This document shows, in pieces, positions 10,509-19,285 of a stretch of DNA of 64,000 nt. The notes below the pieces were generated by a model, which was given only the letters and a program-made list of their open reading frames with translations, was not told the origin of the DNA and did no database searches. The translations under genes were made by a program, and so were the position numbers. Where the stretch lies: contig NZ_LJYW01000001.1 in assembly GCF_001305515.1 (NCBI RefSeq), positions 1,142,177 to 1,206,176 of the forward strand. The letters are read 5' to 3'. Numbering within the stretch: the stretch's first letter is position 1; every line of letters begins with the position of its first letter. Origin of the DNA: Prosthecodimorpha hirschii. Its GTDB lineage: Bacteria; Pseudomonadota; Alphaproteobacteria; Rhizobiales; Ancalomicrobiaceae.

Positions 10509-10998
10509 AGGCCTTCTCGGCCACGACCTTCTCGGTCGCCACGAACTGGAGCGGCAGTGCCGTCGTATATTTGATCTGCTCCATGGCGAACGTGGTCGAC
10601 ACATCCGCGATCTCGATGCGGGCGATCAGCTTCTTGTAGAAGACGTCATAGGCCTCGATGTCGGGGACGACCACGCGCAGGAGATAGTCCACCTGCCCGG
10701 CCATGCGGTAGAACTCGACCACCTCCGGCATCTGGCTGACGATGTCGGCAAAGCGCTTCAGCCAATCCTCGGAATGCTGGTTGGTCGTGATCGCCACGAA
10801 GGCCGTCACCTTGGCGTTGACCTGGCGCGGGTCGAGCACGGCGACGCGCCGCTGCACCACGCCGTCCTCCTCGAGCTTCTGGATGCGCCGCCAGCAGGGC
10901 GTCGTCGAAAGACCGACCCGACGTCCGATCTCGGCGACCGGGACCGTGCAGTCCTCCTGCAGGATCTGGAGAATCTTGCGGTCGATGCGATCAATCAT
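10507..10998 (-). CDS. Lrp/AsnC family transcriptional regulator
   Basis: A 163-residue regulator with an N-terminal winged helix-turn-helix (MIDRIDRKILQILQED, then GRRVGLSTTPCWRRIQKLE) and a C-terminal RAM ligand/oligomer domain (VEFYRMAGQVDYLLRVVV). Start 10998 is supported by AGGGGG five nt upstream. Family members sense amino acids and act as octamers or dimers on nearby or global targets. No obvious amino-acid enzyme gene is adjacent, so the regulon is unknown. The stop codon lies within the 18-bp tandem repeat array. Confidence 0.93.
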   Translation of the reverse strand: MIDRIDRKILQILQEDCTVPVAEIGRRVGLSTTPCWRRIQKLEEDGVVQRRVAVLDPRQVNAKVTAFVAITTNQHSEDWLKRFADIVSQMPEVVEFYRMAGQVDYLLRVVVPDIEAYDVFYKKLIARIEIADVSTTFAMEQIKYTTALPLQFVATEKVVAEKA

Positions 10999-11104
10999 GC
11001 GAACCCCCTGATGCGCGCATGCGATGAGTACCACATTCCCCATTTCAATGAAAGCAGACCCAAGGATTGCTCGCGTTGCGATCGATGTCCCGATCGTTGG
11101 AATT

Positions 11105-11743
11105 TCATTCTATCGAAGCGGTCAGGCGCGCGATCTCGGCACGCAGCACCGGCAGCAATTCGGTGCCGAACCAGGGATTCCGTTTCAGCCAGCCGGTGTT
11201 GCGCCAGGACGGATGCGGCAGCGGCAGGATGCGCGGCCCGGCGGTGCCGGCCATGATCTCCCGCCAGCGCGCCACCGTTTCGGTCATGCCGACAGGCTTC
11301 AGCCCGCCGAGATGCCAGACCTGCGCATATTGGCCGACCGCCAGCACGAGTTCGACCGCCGGCATGGCGGCCATGGCGCGGGCGCGCCAGGCCCGCGCGC
11401 ATTCGCGGCGCGGCGGCAGATCGCCCCCGGCGGCATCCTGGCCGGGGAAGCAGAATCCCATCGGCAGGAAGGCGATCCGGCGCGTGTCGTAGAAGAGATC
11501 GCGGCCGATCCCCATCCAGTCCCTGAGCCGGTCGCCGGAGGCGTCATCGAAAGGCAAGCCGGACGCATGCACTTTCGTGCCCGGCGCCTGGCCGGCAACG
11601 AGAATCCGCGCCGTCGCCGACAGATGGGCGACCGGCCGGGGTTCGTGCGGCAGGGGGCTTCCGGTCGGCGCATCGCGACAGATGCGACAGGTCCGGATGG
11701 CCAGATCGAGTTCGGCAATCGGATCGGGAGAGGTCGCGGACAT
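11105..11743 (-). CDS. Uracil-DNA-glycosylase-family protein with probable Fe-S cluster
   Basis: A 212-residue protein of the uracil-DNA glycosylase superfamily. Motif A is GQAPGTKVH and motif B is LPHPSWRN. Four cysteines follow the family 4 layout: CxxC at the N-terminus (CRIC), then a Cys in GFCFPG and one in RECARA, 16 residues apart. In family 4 these hold a 4Fe-4S cluster. The motif A residue after G is Q rather than the E of classical family 4 enzymes, so substrate or activity may differ. It probably excises damaged bases. It is divergent from the histidine-kinase gene at 12065. Confidence 0.82.
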   Translation of the reverse strand: MSATSPDPIAELDLAIRTCRICRDAPTGSPLPHEPRPVAHLSATARILVAGQAPGTKVHASGLPFDDASGDRLRDWMGIGRDLFYDTRRIAFLPMGFCFPGQDAAGGDLPPRRECARAWRARAMAAMPAVELVLAVGQYAQVWHLGGLKPVGMTETVARWREIMAGTAGPRILPLPHPSWRNTGWLKRNPWFGTELLPVLRAEIARLTASIE

Positions 11744-12064
11744 GGATAAGGGTCGGTCTCCGGGAGCCGGGTCGTCTCAGTCGGATCGACGCGGCGCGTT
11801 CACGCCAAGCCGGGGCAAGGTCTCGCCCTGGCCGCCCGCGCCGTCCCGCGGCTTCGCACCCGGCGGATCGGCGGCCCGTCGGAAAGACCGGACGGTCGCC
11901 CACCGACGCCGGCATGCCCTCAACGTCAGATGGCCGGTCGCGGCCGGCACCGCCAGGCCCGGGAGGGTCCGGACGGAGGGATCGTTAACCTTTTCCCTGA
12001 GGCCGATCTTAAACATTCTGAATCACAGTCCGAAAGCCGAAGGGGACGCGGGAACCAATACCGA
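11744..12064. other. Divergent intergenic region, glycosylase / histidine kinase
   Basis: 321 nt holding both promoters. The kinase-proximal part (11985-12035) is AT-rich and contains GTTAACC and a second TTAA about 20 nt on. A CtrA half-site is possible, but the spacing does not match the TTAA-N7-TTAA rule, so no operator is called. Confidence 0.45.
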
Positions 12065-13666
12065 ATGAGCGACGGCGTGGCGCTGCCGAATGCCGACAAG
12101 ACGACCCAGAACGCCCGTCGTGCGGAACGGCGGCGGCAGGTTTCGCGCACCGTCCGCGATCTGCGCGACCAGCTCAGCGCGGCGCGCGGGCTGAAGCCGG
12201 CCTTCGACAACGAACTCCTGCTCGATCACGCCCGGGCGCGGCTTTCGACCGCCTATGCGCCGCCGCTCCTGATCGGACTGGCCGCCTCGGCCGGCCTGCT
12301 CTGGACGGACCGGATGCTGCTCGCCTGCTGGGTGGCGATCGCGCTTGCGGTGCATTTCACGTCGATCGTCTTCTGCCGGCGGCTTCTGGCCATCGAGAGC
12401 CGCTCGATCTTCATCGCCGGCTGGAAACGCCGCTTCTTCATCCTCGACGGCGTGATGTCCTTCGCCTGGGCGCTGCTGTTCGTGCTGCCGTCGCAGGCGA
12501 CCGCGGCGACCGACGTGTTCCAGTTCTCGACCATGCTGATCGTGGTCGCGATCTCCTCGACGCTGGCCTCGCATCTGCCGGCCTCGATCCTGGCGGCGAC
12601 CATCCCGGTCACGACGATCACGGCCGCCATCTTCGCCTACCGGGCGTTCAACTCCGGCCCGCAGGCGATCTCCTATCTGGCCGTGCTGGCCGGCATGACG
12701 CTGGCCTGCGAGGTCTTCTTCGCCAGTCTCGGGTTCCGCTTCCACCGTGCCGCGCTGGCCGAGATCGAGGCGCGGGCGGAGAAGGATTCGCTCATCGCCG
12801 AACTGGAGCAGGCCAAGGCGATCTCCGACGAGTCGCGCCGCAAGGCCGAGGAGGCGAACCTCGCCAAGAGCCGGTTCCTGGCCACGATGAGCCACGAACT
12901 GCGCACGCCGCTCAATGCCATCCTAGGCTTCTCGGAGGTGATCCAGCAGGAGCTGCTCGGCCCCCTCGAGAACCAGACCTACAAGGGCTACATCACCGAC
13001 ATCCACGATTCCGGCCGGCATCTGCTCAACCTGATCAACGAGATCCTGGACATCAGCCGGATCGAGGCGGGCCGCTACACGCTAAACGAAGAAGCCGTCA
13101 CGCTGCCCTACGTGGTCGAGGACTGCGTCCACATGATGAATCTTCGGGCGCGCAACAAGGGCCTGACCATCATCGAGGAATACGAGGACAAGCTGCCCAA
13201 GGTCTGGGCCGACGAACGGGCGCTGCGCCAGATCATCCTCAACTTGCTGTCCAACGCGGTCAAATTCACCCCGACCAACGGCGAGATCGCCGTCAGGGTT
13301 GGCTGGACCGCCGGCGGCGGACAGTATGTCTCGATCAAGGATACCGGCCCCGGCATCCCGGAGAACGAGTTGCCGGTCGTGCTGTCGGCCTTCGGGCAGG
13401 GCTCGATCGCGATCAAGTCGGCCGAACAGGGTACCGGCCTCGGCCTCAACATCGTGCAGGCCCTGGTCATGATGCATGGCGGAACCTTCGACATCAAATC
13501 GAAGCTGCGCGAAGGCACCGAGGTGACCTTCACGGTGCCGAATTCCCGCGTCATGGAAATCATGCCGGCCGTGCGCGACCGCCCGAAGCGCGCCGCCGGC
13601 ATGGGCACGCCGGTTGCCAACGGCTCCACGCTCGACATGCTCCGCCGCCAGTCGGCGCGGCGCTGA
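12065..13666 (+). CDS. Multi-pass membrane sensor histidine kinase
   Basis: A 533-residue kinase. Residues about 60-225 form roughly six transmembrane helices with little periplasmic domain, followed by a coiled linker. The dimerisation/phosphoacceptor domain is SHELRTPLNAILGF with His at about 277, followed by the N box (ILNLLSNAVKFTP) and G boxes (DTGPGIP, GTGLGLNI). It autophosphorylates and passes phosphate to an unknown response regulator; none is adjacent, so it is an orphan. In Hyphomicrobiales such kinases often feed the DivK/PleC-type cell-cycle network, but that is only an analogy. A later TM-free start is unlikely because the helices follow directly. Confidence 0.93.
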   Translation: MSDGVALPNADKTTQNARRAERRRQVSRTVRDLRDQLSAARGLKPAFDNELLLDHARARLSTAYAPPLLIGLAASAGLLWTDRMLLACWVAIALAVHFTSIVFCRRLLAIESRSIFIAGWKRRFFILDGVMSFAWALLFVLPSQATAATDVFQFSTMLIVVAISSTLASHLPASILAATIPVTTITAAIFAYRAFNSGPQAISYLAVLAGMTLACEVFFASLGFRFHRAALAEIEARAEKDSLIAELEQAKAISDESRRKAEEANLAKSRFLATMSHELRTPLNAILGFSEVIQQELLGPLENQTYKGYITDIHDSGRHLLNLINEILDISRIEAGRYTLNEEAVTLPYVVEDCVHMMNLRARNKGLTIIEEYEDKLPKVWADERALRQIILNLLSNAVKFTPTNGEIAVRVGWTAGGGQYVSIKDTGPGIPENELPVVLSAFGQGSIAIKSAEQGTGLGLNIVQALVMMHGGTFDIKSKLREGTEVTFTVPNSRVMEIMPAVRDRPKRAAGMGTPVANGSTLDMLRRQSARR

Positions 13667-13747
13667 CCGGTCGGGCGCGTCCGGCCGGCTCGCCTTGCCG
13701 CCGCCGGCCGTCCGCCCCGAAGGGGCCGTCGGCCTTGAGCGTCGTCG

Positions 13748-14770
13748 TCAGTCCAGCTTGCCGGCCACGCCGGCCTGCGTGAAGGTCGCCATGCCGGCAT
13801 GGGTCTTGGCCGCGATGCGCACGAGACCGGCGGCCAGCGCCGCGCCGGTGCCCTCGCCGAGACGCATGCCGAGATCGAGCAGCGGCACCTTGCCCATGGC
13901 GGCGAGCGCGCGGGCATGGGCCGGCTCGGCGGAGACATGCGCGAACAGGCAATGGTCGAGTGCGGCCGGATTGGCGGCCCAGAGCACCGCGGCCGCCGCC
14001 GTGGTCACGAAGCCGTCGACCACCACCGGCACCTTCTGGTGCCGGGCCGCCAGGATCGCCCCGGCCATGGCGGCGATCTCGCGGCCGCCGAGGCGGCGCA
14101 GGATTTCCAGCGGGTCGGACAGACGCCCGTCGAGGCGGGCCACCGCACGCTCGACCACCGCCACCTTGTTGGCGAGCGCCGCGCCGCCGACGCCGGTGCC
14201 GGGGCCGACCCAGTCGGCCGCCTCGCCGCCGAACAGGGCGAGGAACAGGGCGGCGGCCACCGTCGTGTTGCCGATGCCCATTTCGCCGAGACAAAGCAAG
14301 TCGGGCTGGCCGGCCAGCGCCTCCATGCCGAAGGCCATGGTGGCCGCGCAGCCGGCTTCGTCGAAGGCGTCCTCCAGGCTGATGTCGGGCGTCGGGTGAT
14401 CGAGCGCCAGCTCGAACACCTTCAGGCCGATATCGGAAGCCGCGCAGATCTGGTTGATCGCGGCGCCGCCGGCGGCGAAGTTCTCCACCATGGCGCGGGT
14501 CACCGAAGCCGGAAAGGCCGAGACGCCCTGTGCGGTGACACCATGGTTGGCGGCGAAGACGGCGACCAGCGGCCGGTCGACGGCCGGCGGGGCCTTGCCC
14601 TGCCAGGCGGCAAGCCATTCGACGATCGCTTCCATCCGGCCGAGGGCGCCCGCCGGCTTGGTCAGATCCCGGTCGCGCGCCCGAACCGCGGCGACGGCGG
14701 CTTCGTCCGGGCCGGGCACGAGATTGACGAGATCGCGGAAGTCGTCGAAGGGAAGCGCGGTATCGGCCAT
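13748..14770 (-). CDS. cobT: Nicotinate-nucleotide-dimethylbenzimidazole phosphoribosyltransferase CobT
   Basis: A 340-residue cytosolic enzyme that activates the lower base of vitamin B12 by making alpha-ribazole phosphate from dimethylbenzimidazole and nicotinate mononucleotide. Family marks are DLTKPAGALGRME, FAANHGVTAQGVS, CLGEMGIGNTT, GPGTGV and the catalytic-Glu motif LGEGTGA near the C-terminus. Length is typical. It is divergent from cobS with only 77 nt between start codons, so the two share a compact promoter region and act in consecutive steps of nucleotide-loop assembly. metH in this window needs cobalamin. No B12 riboswitch fits in the short gap. Confidence 0.96.
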   Translation of the reverse strand: MADTALPFDDFRDLVNLVPGPDEAAVAAVRARDRDLTKPAGALGRMEAIVEWLAAWQGKAPPAVDRPLVAVFAANHGVTAQGVSAFPASVTRAMVENFAAGGAAINQICAASDIGLKVFELALDHPTPDISLEDAFDEAGCAATMAFGMEALAGQPDLLCLGEMGIGNTTVAAALFLALFGGEAADWVGPGTGVGGAALANKVAVVERAVARLDGRLSDPLEILRRLGGREIAAMAGAILAARHQKVPVVVDGFVTTAAAAVLWAANPAALDHCLFAHVSAEPAHARALAAMGKVPLLDLGMRLGEGTGAALAAGLVRIAAKTHAGMATFTQAGVAGKLD

Positions 14771-14847
14771 GGACTCGTGCTCTCGGTCGAAGGGATCGGG
14801 GTGCGGTCTATCGGTCCGGGACCGGGAGAGCAAGCCGGAGGGCAGGA

Positions 14848-15702
14848 ATGGCGGCTCAGCAAACCGGCCCGATCGGGCCCCGACCGCCCGCCCCGCACCG
14901 GGACGGCGCGGCCGGCCGTCCGGTCGCGCGCGCCCTCGCCGACCTCGCCGGCATGATCCGTTTCTTCTCGCGCATCCCCGTGCCCCCGCTGTCGGCGCTC
15001 GACGATCCCGCCGCCCTGCCCGATTTCGCACGCGCCGTGCGCCTGCTGCCGCTGGCCGGCCTGGTCGTCGGATTGCCGGCGGCGCTGGTGCTCGGTCTTC
15101 TCGGCGCGACCGGCCTGCCGCCCCTGGCCGTGGCCGGCCTCGCGCTGGCCGTCGGGCTCGCCACGACCGGCGCGCTGCACGAGGACGGGCTCGCCGATCT
15201 GGCCGACGGTTTCGGCGGCGGGGCGAGCCGCGACCGCAAGCTGGAGATCATGAAGGACAGCCGGATCGGCGCCTATGGGGCGGCGGCACTGATGCTGGCG
15301 CTCCTGATCCGGGCCGCGCTGCTGGCCGGCCTGCTCGCGGCGCGCGGCGCGCCGGGCGCGGCGCTGACCCTGCTCGCCGCCGCCGCCCTGTCGCGCGCAT
15401 TCGCCATCACCCTGATGGCCTTCCTGCCGCCGGCCCGCGCGACCGGCGCCTCCCATGCTGCCGGCATGATCCCCCGGAAGACGGCCGCCATCGCCGTCGG
15501 GCTCGGCATCGTCCTCGCCGGGCCGCTCGCCGCGCTGCACGGCCCGGCCTTCGCCCCGCTCGCCGGCATCGTCCTGGCCGCGCTCGCCGTCGGCCTCCTC
15601 GGCCTCCTCAGCCGCCGCCAGATCGGCGGCCAGACCGGCGACGTCATCGGTGGCGCCCAGCAGGTCGCCGAGATCGCCTTCCTGGCTGCCCTGACGGCGT
15701 GA
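14848..15702 (+). CDS. cobS: Adenosylcobinamide-GDP ribazoletransferase CobS
   Basis: A 284-residue integral membrane enzyme that joins adenosylcobinamide-GDP to alpha-ribazole, the last step of cobalamin assembly. The metal-binding signature HEDGLADLADGFGGG is followed by DSRIGAYG, then several Ala/Leu-rich helices and a conserved C-terminal segment GGQTGDVIGGAQQ. The first 35 residues are Pro/Arg-rich and poorly conserved, so the true start could be the internal Met of MIRFFSRIP, the usual family N-terminus. It is divergent from cobT, its pathway partner. Confidence 0.95.
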   Translation: MAAQQTGPIGPRPPAPHRDGAAGRPVARALADLAGMIRFFSRIPVPPLSALDDPAALPDFARAVRLLPLAGLVVGLPAALVLGLLGATGLPPLAVAGLALAVGLATTGALHEDGLADLADGFGGGASRDRKLEIMKDSRIGAYGAAALMLALLIRAALLAGLLAARGAPGAALTLLAAAALSRAFAITLMAFLPPARATGASHAAGMIPRKTAAIAVGLGIVLAGPLAALHGPAFAPLAGIVLAALAVGLLGLLSRRQIGGQTGDVIGGAQQVAEIAFLAALTA

Positions 15703-15826
15703 CGGCCCGGCAGCGTGATCGCCCTGGCGGCGTGACCGTTCCGGCAGCGTGGCCGCCCGCGACCCGGCCAGCCTCGGACAGGTCCGGTCGGCCGATCGAC
15801 GCCTGCCCCCACCCGGAGGGGACGGG

Positions 15827-16987
15827 TCAGCGCACCAGACGGTAGCCGGCGGACCGCATATAGCGCAGGGCGCCGATCAGGCCGACCGAACCGGCGCGAT
15901 TCAGCAGGCTCTTTTGCCGGGCATCGGGCGCCAGTCGTTCGAACCCGTCACACAGCAGATCGAGACCCCGGGGGCCGACGGTCCCGTTGCGGTCGCACAC
16001 ATTCTTCCAGCGGATGCCGAGCCGGCGTTCGAGATGGTCGACGGTCTCGTCGGACCAGACCGCCCCGCGATCGGCTTCCGCGGGATAGACCTCATGAAAA
16101 CACTCGCGCCCGATGGCCCGGTGCAGCCATTCGACCTGCGGCTGAGAGTGGGTCCAGATTTTCGCCAGATCGCGGCGAGGCAGGGAGTATTTGGAGCCCG
16201 GCAGGTCTTCGAGCGACGTCCGGATGTTTGCGAAACGCCCCATGATCAGTCGCGGCGTGCGCGACACGTAACGATCGAGGATCGCGACGGCTTCTGACGA
16301 ATAGGCAACGTTGGTCCATGCCCCGCAAAGCCCGCGGCCCAGGTCAGGCTTCCCGATCGCGGTGCCGAAATCCTGAAGGAGATCGCCGCCGACGAAATGC
16401 TGCCGGTCGAAGATCCGGATATCGACATTATCGGCGCCGAACTCGTTGATGAAGGTTTCCAAGCGGCTGTACTTGGGAATCGCAGGGGATTCCATCGAGC
16501 GCAGCATCTCCGGATCGAACATGCTGGCGATCGGTCTGGCATATCGCTTCAGGCTGAATTGCGCCCGACTGCTCGCCCATCCGAACGGATGACGGACATA
16601 GGCGAGGATCCGGATACGGTCGTACAGGGGCGCCAGCATCTCCCGCAGCGCGCGACACCGCTCCGGCGTCATACGCTGCAGCGATTCCCCCGAGATCACA
16701 TGGGTGCTGCAATCGGAGTCCGTAATCTCCTTCAGAAAACGACTGCGGATGGACTCGAGGTCGCTTGCAGATATCGGATAGTGATAGCGATTTCCGTATG
16801 CAGTTATAAACGTTTTGGTATCGTCACCGAACATCGAGAGAATTGGTTTCGAGTGATTCCAATTCAATCTTGGATAGAAGACATCGGCCGCCTGGCATAC
16901 ATCTGGGTTCTGAAACAGGGATGTTTGGATCGATGTCGAACCTGATTTTGGCATTCCAACATGCATATACAAGCATTTGCCGGGCAT
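15827..16987 (-). CDS. Sulfotransferase-like protein
   Basis: A 386-residue protein. Its N-terminus HVGMPKSGSTSIQ matches the phosphate-binding loop that holds PAPS in sulfotransferases. A later SGESLQRM and YVRHPFGWASS resemble the 3'-phosphate-binding region (Arg-x-Pro-x-x). It probably sulfates a surface glycan or small molecule, acceptor unknown. The codon use is less GC-biased than neighbours and the upstream 400 nt are clearly AT-rich, which suggests horizontal acquisition. No glycan genes flank it. The start at 16987 gives the loop right at the N-terminus, as is usual. Confidence 0.8.
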   Translation of the reverse strand: MPGKCLYMHVGMPKSGSTSIQTSLFQNPDVCQAADVFYPRLNWNHSKPILSMFGDDTKTFITAYGNRYHYPISASDLESIRSRFLKEITDSDCSTHVISGESLQRMTPERCRALREMLAPLYDRIRILAYVRHPFGWASSRAQFSLKRYARPIASMFDPEMLRSMESPAIPKYSRLETFINEFGADNVDIRIFDRQHFVGGDLLQDFGTAIGKPDLGRGLCGAWTNVAYSSEAVAILDRYVSRTPRLIMGRFANIRTSLEDLPGSKYSLPRRDLAKIWTHSQPQVEWLHRAIGRECFHEVYPAEADRGAVWSDETVDHLERRLGIRWKNVCDRNGTVGPRGLDLLCDGFERLAPDARQKSLLNRAGSVGLIGALRYMRSAGYRLVR

Positions 16988-17463
16988 GGCTTGAGCTCAC
17001 GTGATTTACAACCAGATACAAACGCTATATCGTGTACCACAGCATAATGAAACTCTAAAGCGTTCACCAAAGGCGAAATGCTACGCCTCACGGCAGATCG
17101 ATGCTCGCATTCAATAGGTCATCGCCATAGAACGGTTTCTATTTCGTGAATATGAATATATTCGCGATAGGATAAGCCTATATATACTAATCATGAGCCT
17201 AATCGATTTATATGAATTCCATAAGATCGACATTTTTTGTTGACAGGATGCGCGGTGCAATACAATAAATTTTCGGGACCAAGATAAACTTTAAATCGAC
17301 AAGAAAATCCCCTAAAAAAGCCGGGATCTTCGTGCCGAAAATGGAAATATGCTGGAGATCAGGGTGGCAGGCGACCGCGTCGACAATGATGAGCAAATGT
17401 CAGAATTACTGAACGTCTTGAAAAAACTGTCGACCCAGGAGCGTGCCATCATCAAAGAACTGG
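16988..17463. other. AT-rich intergenic patch
   Basis: 476 nt of low-GC DNA (many TATA, AATA and TTTAAA runs) in a chromosome that is otherwise very GC-rich. It should carry the sulfotransferase promoter. The minus-strand open frame at 17208-17396 has no ribosome-binding site or family resemblance. A possible small plus-strand gene begins near 17349. Confidence 0.6.
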
Positions 17464-17549
17464 CTATGAATTTCTTGAAGCGAGATAGCGCGCAAGCTCC
17501 AGAACCACCCGAAAGTCCTCCGGCCTCAGCTTCGAAGCCAAGTCCATGA
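17349..17549 (+). CDS. Possible small protein resembling an XRE-regulator tail
   Basis: A 66-residue frame (or 50 residues from the ATG at 17397). The core MSELLNVLKKLSTQERAI and ELAMNFLKR resembles the C-terminal helix seen at the end of many short XRE regulators, including the convergent one here, which ends in LRPEDFRVVLELARYLASR. It then runs into Pro/Ser-rich residues antisense to that gene. It may be the remnant of a second regulator or a chance frame. No clear ribosome-binding site was seen. Confidence 0.25.
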   Translation: MLEIRVAGDRVDNDEQMSELLNVLKKLSTQERAIIKELAMNFLKRDSAQAPEPPESPPASASKPSP

Positions 17550-17901
17550 TCTCCGTCGCCTGCGGCTCCGGCGCCTCGGGGAACAGCCCGGCGGCCGTGA
17601 TTTTAAGGCTTCCACACAGTGCAATCAGGGCATCGACGCTGGGAACCTTGTCGGAATTGATCAATTGTTGGACGAAATTGGGACCCAACCCTGCGGTCTG
17701 GGAAATTTCCTTCAAAGTCCGCCCCCGTGCGACCTCCTGCCGGATCGCCAACACCAACCGCTTCTTCCATTCGCTTTTGACCAAGCCCGATCCCCCGCCG
17801 GCTGATTGAACTGTGAATCTGGCGATCCAACCCATGCACGCTGTGACTTGAACGAACCGATGAGCTGTTGCCGTCCGAGAACGTAACAACTCCGTCATCA
17901 T
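17464..17901 (-). CDS. XRE-type helix-turn-helix regulator
   Basis: Up to 145 residues. The helix-turn-helix lies in the middle (TLKEISQTAGLGPNFVQQL, then KVPSVDALIALCGSL), with a C-terminal helix ending ELARYLASRNS. The first 40 residues are not family-like, so translation may begin later: the Met at 17835 or a TTG at the LVKSEWKKRL segment. It sits in the AT-richer patch next to the sulfotransferase gene, and its own upstream region holds a 14-bp inverted repeat at 17971-17984. It likely represses itself or neighbours; targets are not known. Confidence 0.72.
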   Translation of the reverse strand: MMTELLRSRTATAHRFVQVTACMGWIARFTVQSAGGGSGLVKSEWKKRLVLAIRQEVARGRTLKEISQTAGLGPNFVQQLINSDKVPSVDALIALCGSLKITAAGLFPEAPEPQATEIMDLASKLRPEDFRVVLELARYLASRNS

Positions 17902-18234
17902 GCCGTATTCTCGGCCTATGCTTCTTCTCCGATCGTGCCTGAACGGTGCATTAATGACTGATTCCCTCGGTCGAATAAATTCGATCGCGATTCCCCATTA
18001 TCAGGCAAGCGGTTCCACTCAAGGGGCGCAGTTCGTGGCTTGATTGGAGACGCCATCCTGGTGACTGGCGATTGTCTCGGGAAACGGAGCCCCGAAGGCG
18101 CTTCGCGTGCGGTCGACGCCTCGAGGCGCTTGATCGGTGGGCGCCGATTTCGAGATGACGGCGCCGCCGGCTATCATGCCGGCCGGGACCGCTGCGATCG
18201 TGCCGTTCCGTCATCCCGGGAGCCTGCCTCGACC
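17902..18234. other. Intergenic region upstream of XRE and DUF1289 genes
   Basis: 333 nt between divergent genes, holding both promoters. The only clear structure is the inverted repeat at 17971-17984. Confidence 0.5.
17971..17984. promoter_or_regulatory. Inverted repeat, possible XRE operator
   Basis: Perfect palindrome TCGAATAAATTCGA in a locally AT-rich stretch about 70 nt upstream of the XRE gene. Size and position suit an autoregulatory operator; no direct evidence. Confidence 0.4.
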
Positions 18235-18435
18235 ATGCCGCAGTCCGCCGCCATCCTCTCTCCCTGCGTCAAGGTCTGCCGGATCGAACCCGGCGGGGAC
18301 GTCTGCCTGGGCTGCGAGCGGACGCTCGCCGAGATTGCCGGCTGGGGCCTCTTCACGAACGCCGAGCGAGCGGCGATCATGGCGACGCTTCCCGCGCGCC
18401 GGTCGGTCCGGCGCGACGGCGGCACGGCACCCTGA
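18235..18435 (+). CDS. DUF1289 small cysteine protein
   Basis: A 66-residue protein of the DUF1289 family. Its signature is the cysteine pattern SPCVKVCRI...CLGCERTLAEIAGW, which suggests binding of a metal or Fe-S centre. The function of the family is unknown. The start at 18235 gives the usual short lead before SPC. The next gene starts 3 nt after its stop, so the two are co-transcribed; this pairing with a membrane aspartic protease may be functional but is not explained. Confidence 0.85.
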   Translation: MPQSAAILSPCVKVCRIEPGGDVCLGCERTLAEIAGWGLFTNAERAAIMATLPARRSVRRDGGTAP

Positions 18436-18438
18436 GGC

Positions 18439-19149
18439 GTGCGAGCGGAGTGGCGAGGGATGCGGTACGGAATGGTCCTGCTGGTGATTTTCGTCGCCGT
18501 CGGGCTGCTGATCGTCAACCACGACCGCGGCGAGGTGTTCGGCCTGCCGTCGGGCGACTTCTCGCGCATCGTCCTGATCGGAACCGTGGCGACCTTTGCC
18601 GGCGCGACCATGCTGCGCGGCTTCCGCGGCCGCTTCGGCGCCATGCTGCAGAGCGCGGCCATCTGGCTCGCGGTCCTGTTCGCCCTGGTCGCCGGCTATG
18701 GCTACAAGGAGGATCTGAAGGCCTTCGCCGAGCGCGCCGTGGCCGGCCTCTCGCCCGGAACCGCCGTCAATGCCGGTCCCGGCGCGGTGATGGTCGCCAA
18801 GTCGAACGACGGGCATTTCCGCGTCAAGGCGACCGTGAACGGCCGCACCATCCGGCTGGTGGTCGATACCGGCGCGAGTTCGGTCGTGCTGACCGACCGC
18901 GACGCGCGCGAGATCGGGCTCGACATGGCGCGCCTGCGCTACGACATCCGCGTCTCGACCGCCAACGGCACCACCCAGGCCGCCCCGGTGGTGCTCGACC
19001 GCATCGAGATCGGCGAGATCGTCGAAAGCCGCGTCTCGGCGCTGGTGGCGCGGCCGGGCCAGTTGGAGACGAGCCTGCTCGGCAACAGCTTCCTGTCGCG
19101 GATGGCCTCCTTCACGATCGAGGGCGACCGGCTGACCTTGCGCCGGTAG
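18439..19149 (+). CDS. Membrane-anchored retropepsin-like aspartic protease (clan AA, TIGR02281 type)
   Basis: A 236-residue protein with two N-terminal transmembrane helices (MVLLVIFVAVGLLIV and IWLAVLFALVAGYGY) and a C-terminal periplasmic protease domain of about 120 residues. The active site is VVDTGASSVVLT, with the flap-like RVSTANGTTQAAPV segment and the ending LLGNSFLSRM. Such single-domain proteases work as dimers. Translation may start at the GTG at 18439 or the ATG at 18460. It is tightly linked to the DUF1289 gene upstream. The substrate is unknown. Confidence 0.88.
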   Translation: MRAEWRGMRYGMVLLVIFVAVGLLIVNHDRGEVFGLPSGDFSRIVLIGTVATFAGATMLRGFRGRFGAMLQSAAIWLAVLFALVAGYGYKEDLKAFAERAVAGLSPGTAVNAGPGAVMVAKSNDGHFRVKATVNGRTIRLVVDTGASSVVLTDRDAREIGLDMARLRYDIRVSTANGTTQAAPVVLDRIEIGEIVESRVSALVARPGQLETSLLGNSFLSRMASFTIEGDRLTLRR

Positions 19150-19285
19150 CCCCGCGGCCGCCCCATCCCTCCCGCTCGATCGACCGGGCGCCAGGTCCGA
19201 CCAGACCGACCGGTCCGCATCTGAGACGGCCGGCGCAACCGAACCTTCGAGCGCGCCCTCCGGTCCTTGCCGATCGGACGACGCC

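Noticed and set aside
7698..10604. A 968-codon frame antisense to the GGDEF-EAL gene
   Set aside because: Shadow of a clear GGDEF-EAL protein on the other strand.
12000..12040. CtrA binding site upstream of the histidine kinase
   Set aside because: Two TTAA words are about 20 nt apart rather than 7.
14771..14847. Cobalamin riboswitch between cobT and cobS
   Set aside because: Only 77 nt separate the start codons, and no B12-box-like sequence was seen; nor upstream of metH.
17208..17396. 62-codon minus-strand frame in the AT-rich patch
   Set aside because: No ribosome-binding site and no family resemblance.
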